Part shown: piece by piece, positions 16,854 through 25,965 of the stretch
Numbering within the stretch: position 1 is the stretch's first letter
How the letters are laid out: each line of letters starts with the position of its first letter
Assembly: GCA_031551275.1 (NCBI GenBank)
Contig: JAVBNX010000007.1
Coordinates: forward strand, 468,887 to 532,886
Direction of reading: 5' to 3'
Source of the DNA: JAVBMJ01 sp031551275
GTDB taxonomy: Bacteria; Bacteroidota; Bacteroidia; Bacteroidales; Rikenellaceae
DNA length: 64,000 bases
Notes under the pieces: model-generated
What the model saw: only the letters and a program-made list of their open reading frames with translations
What the model was told of the DNA's origin: nothing
Database searches by the model: none
Position numbers and translations under genes: made by a program

Positions 16854-17876
16854 CTACTTTCCCCTTTGTCCGGCGGCCAGAAGACCGCAGGCGGCCTGGA
16901 TGTCCTCGCCCCTCGAGGCGCGGATCGTGGTATGCAAGCCCTTGGCGGTCAGCGCGTCACGGAAAGCCGTTACCTGGGCGTCGGGCGGGGAGTGGAGGTC
17001 GCTGCCCGGGGTGCAGTGCAGGCGGATCAGGTTGATCCGGCAGGCCAGACCGCCCAGCAGACGGCACAGTTCCTTGATGTGGGCGGGGGAATCGTTAACG
17101 CCTTGTATAAGAATATATTCAAAGCTCACGCGGCGCTGGCCCGTCCAGTCGTGGCGGCGCAGGGCCTCCACGGTCGCCCGGATGGGGTGGGCTTTCTCGG
17201 CGGGCATCGAGGCGAGGCGCTCGGCCGGGAAGGGGTTGTGCAGGCTGATCGCCAGGTTGACCCGGGAGCGGGCGAGCAGATCTTCGAGTCGGGGCAGCAT
17301 GCCGATGGTCGAGACCGTGATCCGGGAGGGGCTCCACGCGTAGCCCCAGGGGGCGGTCAGGATATCCAATGAGCGGAGCACCTCCTCCAGGTTGTCCAAC
17401 GGTTCGCCCATGCCCATGTAGACGATGTTGGAGAGGTTTTTTATTCCGGGACCGCTTTCCGCCTGGTTAAGGATCTCCCCGGCGGTAAGCTGGTGCTTGT
17501 AGCCCCCCTTGCCCGTGGCGCAGAAGCGGCAGCCCATGCGGCAGCCCGCCTGGCAGGAGACGCACAGCGTCAGGCGGTCGTGGTCGGGGATCAGGGCCGA
17601 CTCGATCAGGCCGTTTTGCAGGGTGGGGAAGAGGTATTTCTGGGTTCCGTCCTTCGAGACGGCGATCTCGATGGGTTGCAGGCGGCCGACCTGGTATTTC
17701 TTGTTTAATATTTCGCGCGCGGTTTTGCTCAGGTCGGTCATTTGGTCGAGTTGCGTCGCGCCCCGGGCGTAGAGCCAGCCCGCCAATTGTTTGGCGGCGT
17801 AAGGCTTGAGGCCCGCCTCTTGCGCGACGGCTTGCAACTGCTGCAAATCTTTACCGTATAACCATTCTAACCCCAT
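16854..17876 (-). CDS. rlmN: 23S rRNA A2503 / tRNA A37 C2-methyltransferase RlmN
   Basis: This is a 340-residue radical SAM enzyme. The cluster motif is CRMGCRFC inside a QAGCRMGCRFCATG context. The GMGEPLDN SAM-binding motif follows. The catalytic C-terminal Cys lies in DIQAACGLL. Length and motifs fit RlmN rather than Cfr, given the conventional N-terminal domain and housekeeping context. Its ATG overlaps the end of dusB by 10 bp, so the two RNA-modification genes are coupled. Confidence 0.95.
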   Translation of the reverse strand: MGLEWLYGKDLQQLQAVAQEAGLKPYAAKQLAGWLYARGATQLDQMTDLSKTAREILNKKYQVGRLQPIEIAVSKDGTQKYLFPTLQNGLIESALIPDHDRLTLCVSCQAGCRMGCRFCATGKGGYKHQLTAGEILNQAESGPGIKNLSNIVYMGMGEPLDNLEEVLRSLDILTAPWGYAWSPSRITVSTIGMLPRLEDLLARSRVNLAISLHNPFPAERLASMPAEKAHPIRATVEALRRHDWTGQRRVSFEYILIQGVNDSPAHIKELCRLLGGLACRINLIRLHCTPGSDLHSPPDAQVTAFRDALTAKGLHTTIRASRGEDIQAACGLLAAGQRGK

Positions 17877-18841
17877 GTGGCGTCGATTTGATCGAGTGTT
17901 TCTATCAGTTCCTCTACCGTGTTGAGGGTGACCAGTTTGATGCGGGTCTGCTTGAAGTCGGTCAGGGCTTTGAAGTAGGCGGCCAGGTGGCGGCGCATCT
18001 CCAGGATGCCGCGCGGCAGGCCCTTGACCTCGACAGACTTTAAGAGGTGGTCCTTAGCGAGAACGACGCGCTCGTGGACCGAGGGGGGCGGGAGCAATTC
18101 GCCCGTGTCGAGGTAGTGCCGGATCTCACGGAAAATCCAGGGGCGGCCGTAGGTGGCCCGGCCGATCATGATCCCGTCCACGCCGTAGTCGTCGAAGGCG
18201 CGCTTGGCCGACCCGGGCGAATGGATGTCGCCGTTGCCGATGATGGGGATATGGATCGCGGGGTTGTTTTTGACCTTGCCGATCAACGTCCAGTCGGCCT
18301 GCCCGGTGTAGAGCTGGGCGCGGGTGCGGCCGTGGATGGTCAGGGCCTTGATGCCCACGTCCTGCAAACGGAGGGCGATCTCCTCGATGTTTTTGCTGCT
18401 CTCGTCCCAGCCCAGGCGGGTCTTGACCGTGACGGGGAGTTTGACCGCCTCGACGATTTGGCGGGTCATCTCGACCATCAAGGGGACGTCCCTCATCATG
18501 CCCGAGCCCGCGCCCCGGTTGGCGATCTTTTTGACCGGGCAGCCGAAGTTGATGTCGACCAGCTCGGGGCCCGCCTGCTCGGCGATCACGGCCGACTGGA
18601 CCATCGGCTCGATCAAATGGCCGTAGATCTGGATGCCCACGGGGCGCTCGTAGTCGGAGAGGGATAGCTTGGCGACCGATTTTCTCGCGTCGCGGATCAA
18701 GCCGTCGCTCGAAATGAACTCGGTGTAGACCATGTCGGCGCCGAAACCTTTGCAGATGTGGCGGAAAGAGGCGTCGGTGACGTCCTCCATCGGGGCCAGG
18801 AGCAGGGCTTTATCGGGTAGTTCTATGTTGCCGATCTTCAT
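17867..18841 (-). CDS. dusB: tRNA-dihydrouridine synthase (DusB-like)
   Basis: This is a 324-residue FMN enzyme reducing uridines in tRNA. LAPMEDVTDASFR begins the TIM barrel. The catalytic Cys is in INFGCPVKKIANRGAGSG, the substrate-gripping segment is TIHGRTRAQLYTG, and the phosphate site is IPIIGNGDI. The subfamily is inferred from length and motifs; DusA or DusC cannot be excluded. It starts the dusB-rlmN pair, with a -7 element ending 5 nt before the ATG. Confidence 0.9.
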   Translation of the reverse strand: MKIGNIELPDKALLLAPMEDVTDASFRHICKGFGADMVYTEFISSDGLIRDARKSVAKLSLSDYERPVGIQIYGHLIEPMVQSAVIAEQAGPELVDINFGCPVKKIANRGAGSGMMRDVPLMVEMTRQIVEAVKLPVTVKTRLGWDESSKNIEEIALRLQDVGIKALTIHGRTRAQLYTGQADWTLIGKVKNNPAIHIPIIGNGDIHSPGSAKRAFDDYGVDGIMIGRATYGRPWIFREIRHYLDTGELLPPPSVHERVVLAKDHLLKSVEVKGLPRGILEMRRHLAAYFKALTDFKQTRIKLVTLNTVEELIETLDQIDATWG

Positions 18842-18846
18842 CGGCG

Positions 18847-18873
18847 CAAAGTTACAGTTTTTTGCTAACTTTG
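18847..18873. promoter_or_regulatory. Divergent, dyad-symmetric promoter pair of dusB and the 18898 lipoprotein
   Basis: CAAAGTTA (18847-18854; minus-strand TAACTTTG, for dusB) and TAACTTTG (18866-18873, for the plus-strand lipoprotein) are exact inverted copies 11 bp apart. Each -7 element would place the other in its own spacer, so the two promoters should interfere. Confidence 0.7.
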
Positions 18874-18897
18874 CCTGCCTTAGCCAAACCTGTTTTA

Positions 18898-19365
18898 ATG
18901 AGACTTTTTCGGTATATATTCCTTTGCCTGGCGGCCGCCTGCGCGATCGCCTGCTCGAAAGATGAAGACAAAGGCGTGAACGCGTTCACGATCTATGGAG
19001 ACGAATACGCGGCCCAGGATGCCGGTTTCTATAATGCCGAGGGAACATCCACCACGCTGCAGTTCCTGCTCGACGGCGGGGAGATCGCCGAAATCGTGGT
19101 CCCGGAAGCGGCCCTGGGGCAGTGGTTCGTTCCCCAGGCGGACGGATCGTCGTGGCGGCTGATGTTGCTCCATACCTACCTCGGATCGGGGAGCGGTATG
19201 AACCAGATCGACGAAGCGAAGATCTTTGTCAACCCGATGGGGGAGGAGTGCGACCGGAAACAAAAATTCGAGGTGCGGTTCGAGGTCACGCTCACGGACG
19301 GGCGTACGGCGAGCGGACATTTCCGCGGCGAGATCGACCGCAAATCGGTATGGTTCGTCAATTGA
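18898..19365 (+). CDS. Hypothetical lipoprotein
   Basis: The start is the ATG at 18898 (MRLFRYIFLC), giving 155 residues with lipobox AIAC (Cys20) followed by KDEDK; an upstream in-frame Met lies before the promoter. The mature part alternates short strands (TSTTLQFLLDGGEIAEIVVP, FEVRFEVTLTDGRTASGHFRG) and looks like a small beta-sandwich. I recognise no family. It has its own promoter and precedes another small lipoprotein. Confidence 0.7.
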   Translation: MRLFRYIFLCLAAACAIACSKDEDKGVNAFTIYGDEYAAQDAGFYNAEGTSTTLQFLLDGGEIAEIVVPEAALGQWFVPQADGSSWRLMLLHTYLGSGSGMNQIDEAKIFVNPMGEECDRKQKFEVRFEVTLTDGRTASGHFRGEIDRKSVWFVN

Positions 19366-19374
19366 CATTTTCAC

Positions 19375-19382
19375 TATCTTTG
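19375..19382 (+). promoter_or_regulatory. -7 element before the 19402 lipoprotein and argS
   Basis: TATCTTTG, 19 bp before the ATG at 19402. A TTCG lies near the -33 position, so the upstream half is weak. Confidence 0.6.
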
Positions 19383-19401
19383 CAGCCACACTTTTGATGC
19401 A

Positions 19402-19881
19402 ATGAAAAATCGGGTACTTATAGCTTTGGGGGTCTTGCTGCTCTCTTCGTGCGTGTCGGCCGATAAGGTCGAGATGGTCGGCGTGGAGGATTTCTATATG
19501 GTCGACGAGACGAAATTCGAGGTGACCGTCAAGCTCAAAAACGGGAACGGGTCGAATTTGACCGTCAAGCGGGCGAGCATCGCGTTGATGGAGGGGAAAA
19601 CGGCGCTGGTCGAGCTGATGCTGGATGATAAGGTATTGATTCCCAAACGCTGCGAGCGGGCGTTGATGTTTCCCGTGAGCGTGCGGTACAGCGACCCGGA
19701 GACGCTCTCGCAATTGCCGGAAAAGACAAACGGCGGGACTCCGCTCGTGGTCATAGGGAAGGTGACGGGGCAGGTGGGGATCTTCTCGCAGACCCGCAAG
19801 GTGGGGCCGATGAGCGTCGAGGAGTTTCTGGCCTTGCTCGACGAGGAAAACAGGGAAATGGTTAAAGGATTTATTTATTGA
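19402..19881 (+). CDS. Hypothetical lipoprotein, possibly LEA14/WHy-like
   Basis: The 159-residue protein has lipobox LSSC (Cys17). The mature part reads FEVTVKLKNGNGSNLTVKRASIAL and then LIPKRCERALMFPVSVRY. This pattern, a short beta-sandwich comparing internal and reference terms, recalls LEA14/WHy domains, but the match is weak. Its stop is 1 bp from the argS start, so the two are very likely cotranscribed. Function unknown. Confidence 0.72.
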   Translation: MKNRVLIALGVLLLSSCVSADKVEMVGVEDFYMVDETKFEVTVKLKNGNGSNLTVKRASIALMEGKTALVELMLDDKVLIPKRCERALMFPVSVRYSDPETLSQLPEKTNGGTPLVVIGKVTGQVGIFSQTRKVGPMSVEEFLALLDEENREMVKGFIY

Positions 19882-19882
19882 T

Positions 19883-21667
19883 ATGGTTAATATCGAGGAA
19901 TTTTTGACCCGGTCGGCAGGGGAGGCGTTGGCCGCCCTCTACGGGGAGAAGGCGCAGGGCGCGCCCATCCAGATACAGAAAACACGCAAGGAGTTCCAGG
20001 GGGATTACACACTGGTCGTATTCCCGCTCCTCAAGGCGAGCGGTACGGGGCCCGAGCAGACCGCGCAGGCCATCGGCCAGTGGATGCAAGGCAACGCGCA
20101 GCAGGTAAGCGGGTTCAATGTGGTAAAAGGGTTTCTGAACCTCTCGCTTTCGGACGAATTCTGGGCCGGTCGGCTCGCGGAGATCCGGCAGGCGGAAGGG
20201 TTCGGGCAGTTGCCCGCCACGGGAAAGACCGTAATGGTGGAGTACTCCTCGCCCAACACGAACAAGCCTTTGCACCTGGGGCATATCCGCAACAATTTGC
20301 TGGGGTACTCGGTCGCGGAGATCCTCAAAGCCTGCGGGCACAAGGTAATCAAGGCCAACCTGGTCAACGACCGGGGGATCCATATCTGCAAGAGCATGAT
20401 CGCCTGGCTCAGGTACGGCAACGGGGAGACGCCCCGATCGTCCGGCATGAAGGGCGACCATTTGGTGGGGAAATACTACGTCGAGTTCGACAAGCACTAC
20501 AAGGCGGAGATCAAGGAGTTGACGGCTGCCGGGTCGAGTGAGGAGGAGGCGAAGAAGAACGCGCCGATCATCCTCGCCGCGCAGGATATGCTGCGCAAGT
20601 GGGAGTCGAAGGACCCGGAGGTCTATGGGCTGTGGGAGAAGATGAACGGCTGGGTTTACGAGGGTTTCGACGCCACCTACAAGGCGATGGGGGTCGATTT
20701 CGATAAGATGTATTACGAGTCGCAGACCTATATGCTCGGTAAGGAGCTGGTCGGGCAGGGGTTGGAAAAAGGGGTCTTTAAGAAGGATCCCGACGGGTCG
20801 GTGTGGATCGATTTGACCGCCGACGGGTTGGACCGCAAGTTGCTTTTGCGCAGCGACGGGACCTCGGTCTACATGACCCAGGACCTGGGCACGGCCTACG
20901 AGCGTTTTAGGGAGTTCTCCCTCGACGATCTGGTCTACGTGGTGGGCAACGAGCAGAATTACCACTTCCAGGTGTTGAAGCTGATCCTCTCCAAGCTCGG
21001 GTACGCCTGGGCCGATCACATTACCCACCTCTCCTACGGGATGGTGGAGCTGCCCGAGGGCAGGATGAAGTCGCGGGAGGGCACGGTGGTCGACGCGGAC
21101 GATCTGATGGAGGAGATGGTCGCCACGGCGCGGCAGATGTCCGAGGAGTTGGGCAAGGTCGACGCGGCGGATGCGGCCGAGGCCGAAAAGGTGGGCCGGA
21201 TGGTCGGTATGGGGGCTTTGAAGTACTTTATTTTGAAAGTGGACCCCAAGAAAACGATGCTGTTCGACCCCAAAGAGTCGATCGACTTCAACGGCAACAC
21301 CGGGCCCTTTATCCAGTACACCCACGCGCGGATCCGCTCGGTGATGCGCAAGGCAGCGGAGGCGGGATACAAGGCGGAGGTGGCGGCCGGGACGCCCCTT
21401 CTGGAGGAGGAGCGCAGGCTGATCTCCCAGATCAACGACCTGCCCGCGGCGATCGGGGCGGCGGGGGAGAATTTTTCGCCCGCGCTGCTGGCCAACTACG
21501 CCTACGAACTGGCCAAGACCTTCAACGGGTACTACCACGACCACTCCATCCTGCACGAGGCCGACCCGGCTGTGCGCTCCATGAGGTTGGCGTTGGCGGA
21601 GAGGTGTGCCGCCACCATTGCGCGCGCGATGGGGCTTTTGGGGATCGATGTGCCGGAAAAGATGTAG
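19883..21667 (+). CDS. argS: Arginyl-tRNA synthetase
   Basis: This is a 594-residue class I synthetase. The N-terminal Add1 domain runs to about 110. The HIGH motif appears as HLGH in SSPNTNKPLHLGHIRNN. The KMSKS-like loop is GRMKSREGTVV, typical of ArgRS, where the canonical Lys may be displaced. The C-terminal DALR anticodon domain ends RCAATIARAMGLLGIDVPEKM. It is expressed from the lipoprotein promoter upstream. Confidence 0.96.
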   Translation: MVNIEEFLTRSAGEALAALYGEKAQGAPIQIQKTRKEFQGDYTLVVFPLLKASGTGPEQTAQAIGQWMQGNAQQVSGFNVVKGFLNLSLSDEFWAGRLAEIRQAEGFGQLPATGKTVMVEYSSPNTNKPLHLGHIRNNLLGYSVAEILKACGHKVIKANLVNDRGIHICKSMIAWLRYGNGETPRSSGMKGDHLVGKYYVEFDKHYKAEIKELTAAGSSEEEAKKNAPIILAAQDMLRKWESKDPEVYGLWEKMNGWVYEGFDATYKAMGVDFDKMYYESQTYMLGKELVGQGLEKGVFKKDPDGSVWIDLTADGLDRKLLLRSDGTSVYMTQDLGTAYERFREFSLDDLVYVVGNEQNYHFQVLKLILSKLGYAWADHITHLSYGMVELPEGRMKSREGTVVDADDLMEEMVATARQMSEELGKVDAADAAEAEKVGRMVGMGALKYFILKVDPKKTMLFDPKESIDFNGNTGPFIQYTHARIRSVMRKAAEAGYKAEVAAGTPLLEEERRLISQINDLPAAIGAAGENFSPALLANYAYELAKTFNGYYHDHSILHEADPAVRSMRLALAERCAATIARAMGLLGIDVPEKM

Positions 21668-21683
21668 GAGCCGGAAAAATAAT

Positions 21684-21691
21684 TACCTTTG
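21684..21691 (+). promoter_or_regulatory. -7 element of the OMP-acn-icd operon
   Basis: TACCTTTG ends 6 nt before the ATG at 21698, predicting a nearly leaderless transcript. A TTG start at 21689 is in frame but lies inside this element, so the ATG is preferred. Confidence 0.65.
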
Positions 21692-21697
21692 CCGCCG

Positions 21698-22324
21698 ATG
21701 ACTTTTTTAAGAAAAATAGCGTTGCTCGCCCTGGCCCTCGCATTGGGCTCGGGGGCCTACGGGCAGAGGGCGTTGCGTTTGGATATATCGCTGGACGATC
21801 CGGCGTTCGGTGTGAAGGCGGCGATGAACATCGCATCGGCCACCGTGATCACCGACAGCAAGCCCCGGGTGGCCGTGGCGATGGGTCTGTGGGCCTCCAA
21901 CCGGTGGGATTACCGTTGGGGCACGCAGGTCGAATTGCTCTACTCGATGCAGGGGGTCAAATGGCCCTTCCCCGGTCTGACCGCGGGGAAAGATTATGTC
22001 ACGCGGCTGGACTATTTGAACGTCCCCATCCTGGCTCAATATTACCTGACTGACAAGTGGCGGTTAGAACTGGGCCCGCAACTCGGCTTTCTGGTCCACT
22101 CCTGCATCCGGCAAGAGATAGATGGATATGTAAAGGAGTACAAGTCGGGGGCCAACAAGTTCGATATCAGCGTGGCGGGCGGCGTTACGTGGATCATGGA
22201 CAGGCATTTTTCCTTTACCGGCCGCTATACCTTCGGGTTGAACTACATCGGGACCTCTCGCGTATTTCCCGGCAACGAGTCCAAGAATACGGTGATCCAG
22301 TTGGGGGTTAACTATACATTCTAA
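21698..22324 (+). CDS. Outer membrane beta-barrel protein (PorT-like)
   Basis: The 208-residue protein has a signal peptide (MTFLRKIALLALALALGSGAYGQ). Amphipathic strands follow (WGTQVELLYSMQGVKW, YLNVPILAQYYLTDKWRLELGPQLGFLV), and it ends VIQLGVNYTF with a C-terminal Phe as in barrel proteins. The pattern YLxxPxLxxYY...LxxGPxxGxL is typical of the Bacteroidetes OMP_b-brl_2/PorT-like family. It is followed after 4 bp by aconitase, an unrelated partner. Confidence 0.85.
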   Translation: MTFLRKIALLALALALGSGAYGQRALRLDISLDDPAFGVKAAMNIASATVITDSKPRVAVAMGLWASNRWDYRWGTQVELLYSMQGVKWPFPGLTAGKDYVTRLDYLNVPILAQYYLTDKWRLELGPQLGFLVHSCIRQEIDGYVKEYKSGANKFDISVAGGVTWIMDRHFSFTGRYTFGLNYIGTSRVFPGNESKNTVIQLGVNYTF

Positions 22325-22328
22325 CGCT

Positions 22329-24548
22329 ATGTTCGATTTGGAAATGATACGGGAGGTGTACGCACGCTTCCCCTTTCGCGTCGATGCGGCGCGTAAGCTC
22401 CTGGGGCGGGGTATGCCCCTTTGTGAGAAGATCCTCTACGCTCATCTGTGGGAGGGCGAGGCCACGCAGAGTTATGACCGCGGACGCGAGTACGCCGATT
22501 TCGCCCCCGACAGGGTGGCCATGCAGGACGCCACGGCCCAGATGGCCCTTTTGCAATTCATCAACGCGGGGCAGGATAAGAGCGCCGTTCCCGCCTCGAT
22601 CCACTGCGACCACCTGATCGTGGCGGAGTGCGGGGCGAAAGCAGACCTGCAAAGGGCCAACGAGGTAAACAGCGAGGTCTACGGCTTTTTGAAAAGCGCG
22701 GCTTCGAGGTACGGGATCGGTTACTGGCGTCCCGGCGCGGGGATCATCCACCAGGTCGTGCTGGAGAATTACGCCTTCCCCGGCGGGCTGATGATCGGCT
22801 CGGATTCCCACACCCCCAACGCGGGCGGCCTGGGCATGCTGGGCGTGGGCGTGGGCGGCGCCGACGTGACCGACGTGATGGCGGGATTGAGTTGGGAGTT
22901 GCGCATGCCCCGGGTGATCGGGGTCAGGCTGACGGGCAAACTCGGCGGCTGGGCGACCCCCAAGGACGTGATCCTCAGGCTGGCAGGAGTGCTCTCGGTC
23001 AAGGGGGCGACCAACTGTGTGCTGGAGTATTTCGGGCCGGGGTGCGAGACCCTCTCGGCCACGGGCAAGGCCTCGATATGCAACATGGGGGCGGAGTTGG
23101 GGGCGACCTCCTCGGTCTTCGGGTTGGATGACCCGATCTGCGACTACCTGCGCGCCACGGGGCGCAATGAGGTGGCCGACGCGGCGCAGAAGATCGCGGA
23201 GTATTTAAGGCCGGATCAGGATGCGGAGTACGACAGGATCATCGAGATCGACCTCGCGGAGTTGGAGCCCTGCGTGAACGGGCCTTTCTCGCCCGATTTG
23301 GTGCATGGGATCTCGACCCTCGCGGCCGACGTGCGGCGGGAGGGCTATCCCAAAACGATGGAGGTGGGGCTGATCGGCTCCTGCACCAACTCATCCTACG
23401 AGGATTTGGGGTTGGCGGCTTCGCTGGCCCGCCAGGCGGTCGAAAAGGGATTGAAAGCCAAGGCCAAATTAATTATAAATCCCGGGTCGGAGGCCGTTTT
23501 AGCCACCGCGCGCAGGGACGGCATCATCGCCGACCTGGAGGCGGTCGGGGCCGAGATCATGGCCAACGCCTGCGGGCCCTGCATCGGGCAGTGGAACAGG
23601 CCGGGGGCGGAGCAGAAAAAGCCCAATTCGATCGTGACCTCCTTTAACCGCAACTTCGCGGGGCGGGCCGACGGCAACCCCAACACCTGCGCTTTTGTGG
23701 CGTCGCCCGAGATGGTAATGGCCTTCTCGATCGCAGGGGATGTGACCTTCAACCCGTTGACCGATAAGTTGCAGAATGAAAGGGGCGAAATGGTAATGCT
23801 CGATCCGCCCGTGTCAGACGCCCTGCCCAAAAAGGGGATGGCCGATGCCGACAACGGGTACGAGGCCCCGGTGGAGGGTGCGCCCGACGTGGCGGTCGAC
23901 CCCAAATCGGAGCGGTTGCAGTTGTTGAAACCCTTTGCGCCGTTCCATGCGGAGGATTTCAAGGATATGCCCCTGTTGATCAAAGCCAAAGGCAAATGCA
24001 CCACCGACCACATCTCGGCGGCGGGCAAGTGGCTGCGTTTCCGGGGACACCTGGAAAATATATCGGAGAACCTTTTAATGGGGGCGACCAACGCCTTCAA
24101 CGGGGAGGTCAACAGCGTGTTGAACCAGTTGACGGGGCAATACGGTGCGGTCTCGGCCGTCGCCAAGGCCTACAAGCAGGCGGGGGTGTCGTCCATCGTG
24201 GTCACCGATGAGAACTACGGCGAGGGCTCCTCGCGCGAGCACGCGGCCCTGGAGCCGAGGTTTTTGAACGTGAAGGCGGTATTGGCGCGCTCTTTCGCAC
24301 GCATCCACGAGACCAACCTCAAAAAGCAGGGGATGCTGGCCGTTACCTTCGCCGAGAAGGAGGATTATGACAAGGTAAGGGAGGCCGACCGGATCGAAAT
24401 ACGCGGGTTGGAGGGCTTCGCCCCGAGCAAGCCGTTGGAGGCCGTTTTGCACCACAAGGACGGGACGGTCGAGAGTTTCCCGGTCAACCATACCTACAAT
24501 GAAACGCAGATCGGCTGGCTGCGCAAGGGGGCGGCGTTGAATAAATAG
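22329..24548 (+). CDS. acnA: Aconitate hydratase
   Basis: Aconitase interconverts citrate and isocitrate. At 739 residues it is the mitochondrial/Bacteroidetes-type enzyme rather than the longer AcnA of enterobacteria. The cluster Cys are in GSCTNSSYED and ANACGPCIGQW. Substrate residues lie in IGSDSHTPNAGGLGMLGVGVGG, and the swivel domain has YGEGSSREHAALEPRFL. It is followed after 11 bp by icd, so two consecutive TCA steps are cotranscribed. Confidence 0.95.
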   Translation: MFDLEMIREVYARFPFRVDAARKLLGRGMPLCEKILYAHLWEGEATQSYDRGREYADFAPDRVAMQDATAQMALLQFINAGQDKSAVPASIHCDHLIVAECGAKADLQRANEVNSEVYGFLKSAASRYGIGYWRPGAGIIHQVVLENYAFPGGLMIGSDSHTPNAGGLGMLGVGVGGADVTDVMAGLSWELRMPRVIGVRLTGKLGGWATPKDVILRLAGVLSVKGATNCVLEYFGPGCETLSATGKASICNMGAELGATSSVFGLDDPICDYLRATGRNEVADAAQKIAEYLRPDQDAEYDRIIEIDLAELEPCVNGPFSPDLVHGISTLAADVRREGYPKTMEVGLIGSCTNSSYEDLGLAASLARQAVEKGLKAKAKLIINPGSEAVLATARRDGIIADLEAVGAEIMANACGPCIGQWNRPGAEQKKPNSIVTSFNRNFAGRADGNPNTCAFVASPEMVMAFSIAGDVTFNPLTDKLQNERGEMVMLDPPVSDALPKKGMADADNGYEAPVEGAPDVAVDPKSERLQLLKPFAPFHAEDFKDMPLLIKAKGKCTTDHISAAGKWLRFRGHLENISENLLMGATNAFNGEVNSVLNQLTGQYGAVSAVAKAYKQAGVSSIVVTDENYGEGSSREHAALEPRFLNVKAVLARSFARIHETNLKKQGMLAVTFAEKEDYDKVREADRIEIRGLEGFAPSKPLEAVLHHKDGTVESFPVNHTYNETQIGWLRKGAALNK

Positions 24549-24559
24549 AATTAAAGCAG

Positions 24560-25780
24560 ATGAAAGTAAAGGTCCCATACATTACCGGCGACGGGGTCGG
24601 CGCGGAGATTACCCCCTCGATGATCCGGGTAGTGGATACGGCGCTCAAGGCGTGTTACGGCGAGGAAAAAGGCATCCAGTGGATCGAGGTCCTGGCAGGG
24701 GGAAGGGCGTTCGACCAAACGGGCGAATGGCTGCCCGCGGCCACCATGGAGGCCTTCAAGGAGTATAAGATCGGCATCAAAGGGCCGTTGACCACGCCCG
24801 TGGGCGGGGGAATACGGTCGCTGAACGTGGCCCTGCGGCAGGATCTGGACCTGTACGTCTGTTTGCGTCCGGTCAAGTGGTATCCGGGGGTGGAGACGCC
24901 CGTCAAGGAGCCGGGCAAGGTCTCGATGCACGTCTTTCGGGAGAACACCGAGGATATTTACGCGGGGATCGAATGGGAGGCCGGGACGCCCCAGGCGGCC
25001 AAATTTCTGCGCTTTTTGCAGGACGAGATGGGGGTAAGCAAGGTGCGCTTTCCCGAGAGTTCCTCGTTCGGGGTCAAGCCCGTGTCGCGGGAGGGGACCG
25101 AGAGGCTGGTGGGCGCGGCGATCGACTACGCTTTGGAGCGCGGGCTGAAAGTCGTTACCCTGGTCCACAAGGGGAATATCATGAAATTTACCGAGGGCGG
25201 CTTCAAGAAGTGGGGGTATGAGCTGGCGCGCACCAAGTATGCGGGCCGGTGCTTTACCATGGCCGAATGGGAGCAGATCAAGGGCGAGAAGGGAGCGGCA
25301 GAGGCCGACGCGGCGTTGGCGGCGGCGAAAGCGGCGGGCAAACTGATCGTCAACGATGTGATCGTGGACGCGTTCTTGCAGAACTCGCTGCTCACTCCGG
25401 AGAAGTACTCGGTGGTGGCGACGCTGAACCTGAACGGGGACTACATCTCCGACCAGTTGGCCGCCATGGTGGGCGGCATCGGCATCGCACCCGGAGCCAA
25501 CATCAACTACGCGACCGGCCACGCCATCTTCGAGGCGACCCACGGCACGGCGCCTGATATTGCCGGGAAGAATTGCGCCAACCCCTGTTCGCTGATCCTT
25601 TCGGCGGTCATGATGCTCGAGTATCTGGGCATGAAAGAGGCGGGGCAACGTATAGAGAAAGCGCTTTCGGAGTGCTTTGCCGATGGCATGGCGACGTCCG
25701 ACCTGGCGCGGTTTATGGCGCAGGGGAAGGGCCTGACCACAACCGAATTCACCGAAGAATTAATCCGAAGGATAGGTTAA
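24560..25780 (+). CDS. icd: Isocitrate dehydrogenase, probably NAD+-dependent
   Basis: The 406-residue homodimeric enzyme has substrate residues in GGGIRSLNVALRQDLDLYVCLRP and FRENTEDIYAGIEW. The cofactor loop reads HGTAPDIAGKNCANP, with Asp333, Ile334 and Ala340. In E. coli these positions are Lys344, Tyr345 and Val351, which select NADP+. The Asp/Ile/Ala set is the one known from NAD+-dependent relatives, so NAD+ preference is inferred. No citrate synthase follows; a family B palindrome starts 29 bp after the stop. Confidence 0.93.
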   Translation: MKVKVPYITGDGVGAEITPSMIRVVDTALKACYGEEKGIQWIEVLAGGRAFDQTGEWLPAATMEAFKEYKIGIKGPLTTPVGGGIRSLNVALRQDLDLYVCLRPVKWYPGVETPVKEPGKVSMHVFRENTEDIYAGIEWEAGTPQAAKFLRFLQDEMGVSKVRFPESSSFGVKPVSREGTERLVGAAIDYALERGLKVVTLVHKGNIMKFTEGGFKKWGYELARTKYAGRCFTMAEWEQIKGEKGAAEADAALAAAKAAGKLIVNDVIVDAFLQNSLLTPEKYSVVATLNLNGDYISDQLAAMVGGIGIAPGANINYATGHAIFEATHGTAPDIAGKNCANPCSLILSAVMMLEYLGMKEAGQRIEKALSECFADGMATSDLARFMAQGKGLTTTEFTEELIRRIG

Positions 25781-25809
25781 GTTGCCCGACGGGCAGCTTC
25801 CCGGATCGC

Positions 25810-25931
25810 GCTGTGCATAGCGTGCGTCAGGTTTTTTGCATCGTTCGGTCCGAAATACCGCAGCGTACTAAAGGTACGTGAGGATTTTCGGGGCGGAGGA
25901 TGTGAAAAAGATGGCGTGCGATATGCGCAGC
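25810..25931. repeat. Dispersed palindromic repeat family B, copy 2
   Basis: This 122-bp imperfect palindrome runs from GCTGTGCATAG to ATATGCGCAGC, centred at about 25870. It is inverted in orientation relative to copies 1 and 3 with respect to the upstream gene. It is nearly identical to the copy at 59106-59227; the tip GTACTAAAGGTACGTGAGGA is conserved with copy 1. A small separate stem TGCCCG/CGGGCA lies just before it (25783-25795). Confidence 0.88.
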
Positions 25932-25941
25932 AACCTCCCGG

Positions 25942-25965
25942 TTAGAACGCTTCAGTGACCCTGGA
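25942..25965 (-). pseudogene. Fossil second copy of the BamA-like gene 3' end
   Basis: Directly after the stop of the BamA-like gene the same 24-bp segment is repeated with 5 changes. It is in frame and ends in its own TAA (SRVTEAF-stop after RITEAF-stop). Most of the changes are at third codon positions or conservative (Ile to Val). This suggests the tail of a lost paralogue, or a duplicated end that diverged while coding. It abuts family B copy 2. Confidence 0.6.

Noticed and set aside
21689..21697. TTG start for the outer membrane protein before aconitase
   Set aside because: The TTG is part of the -7 promoter element; the ATG at 21698 gives a clean signal peptide.
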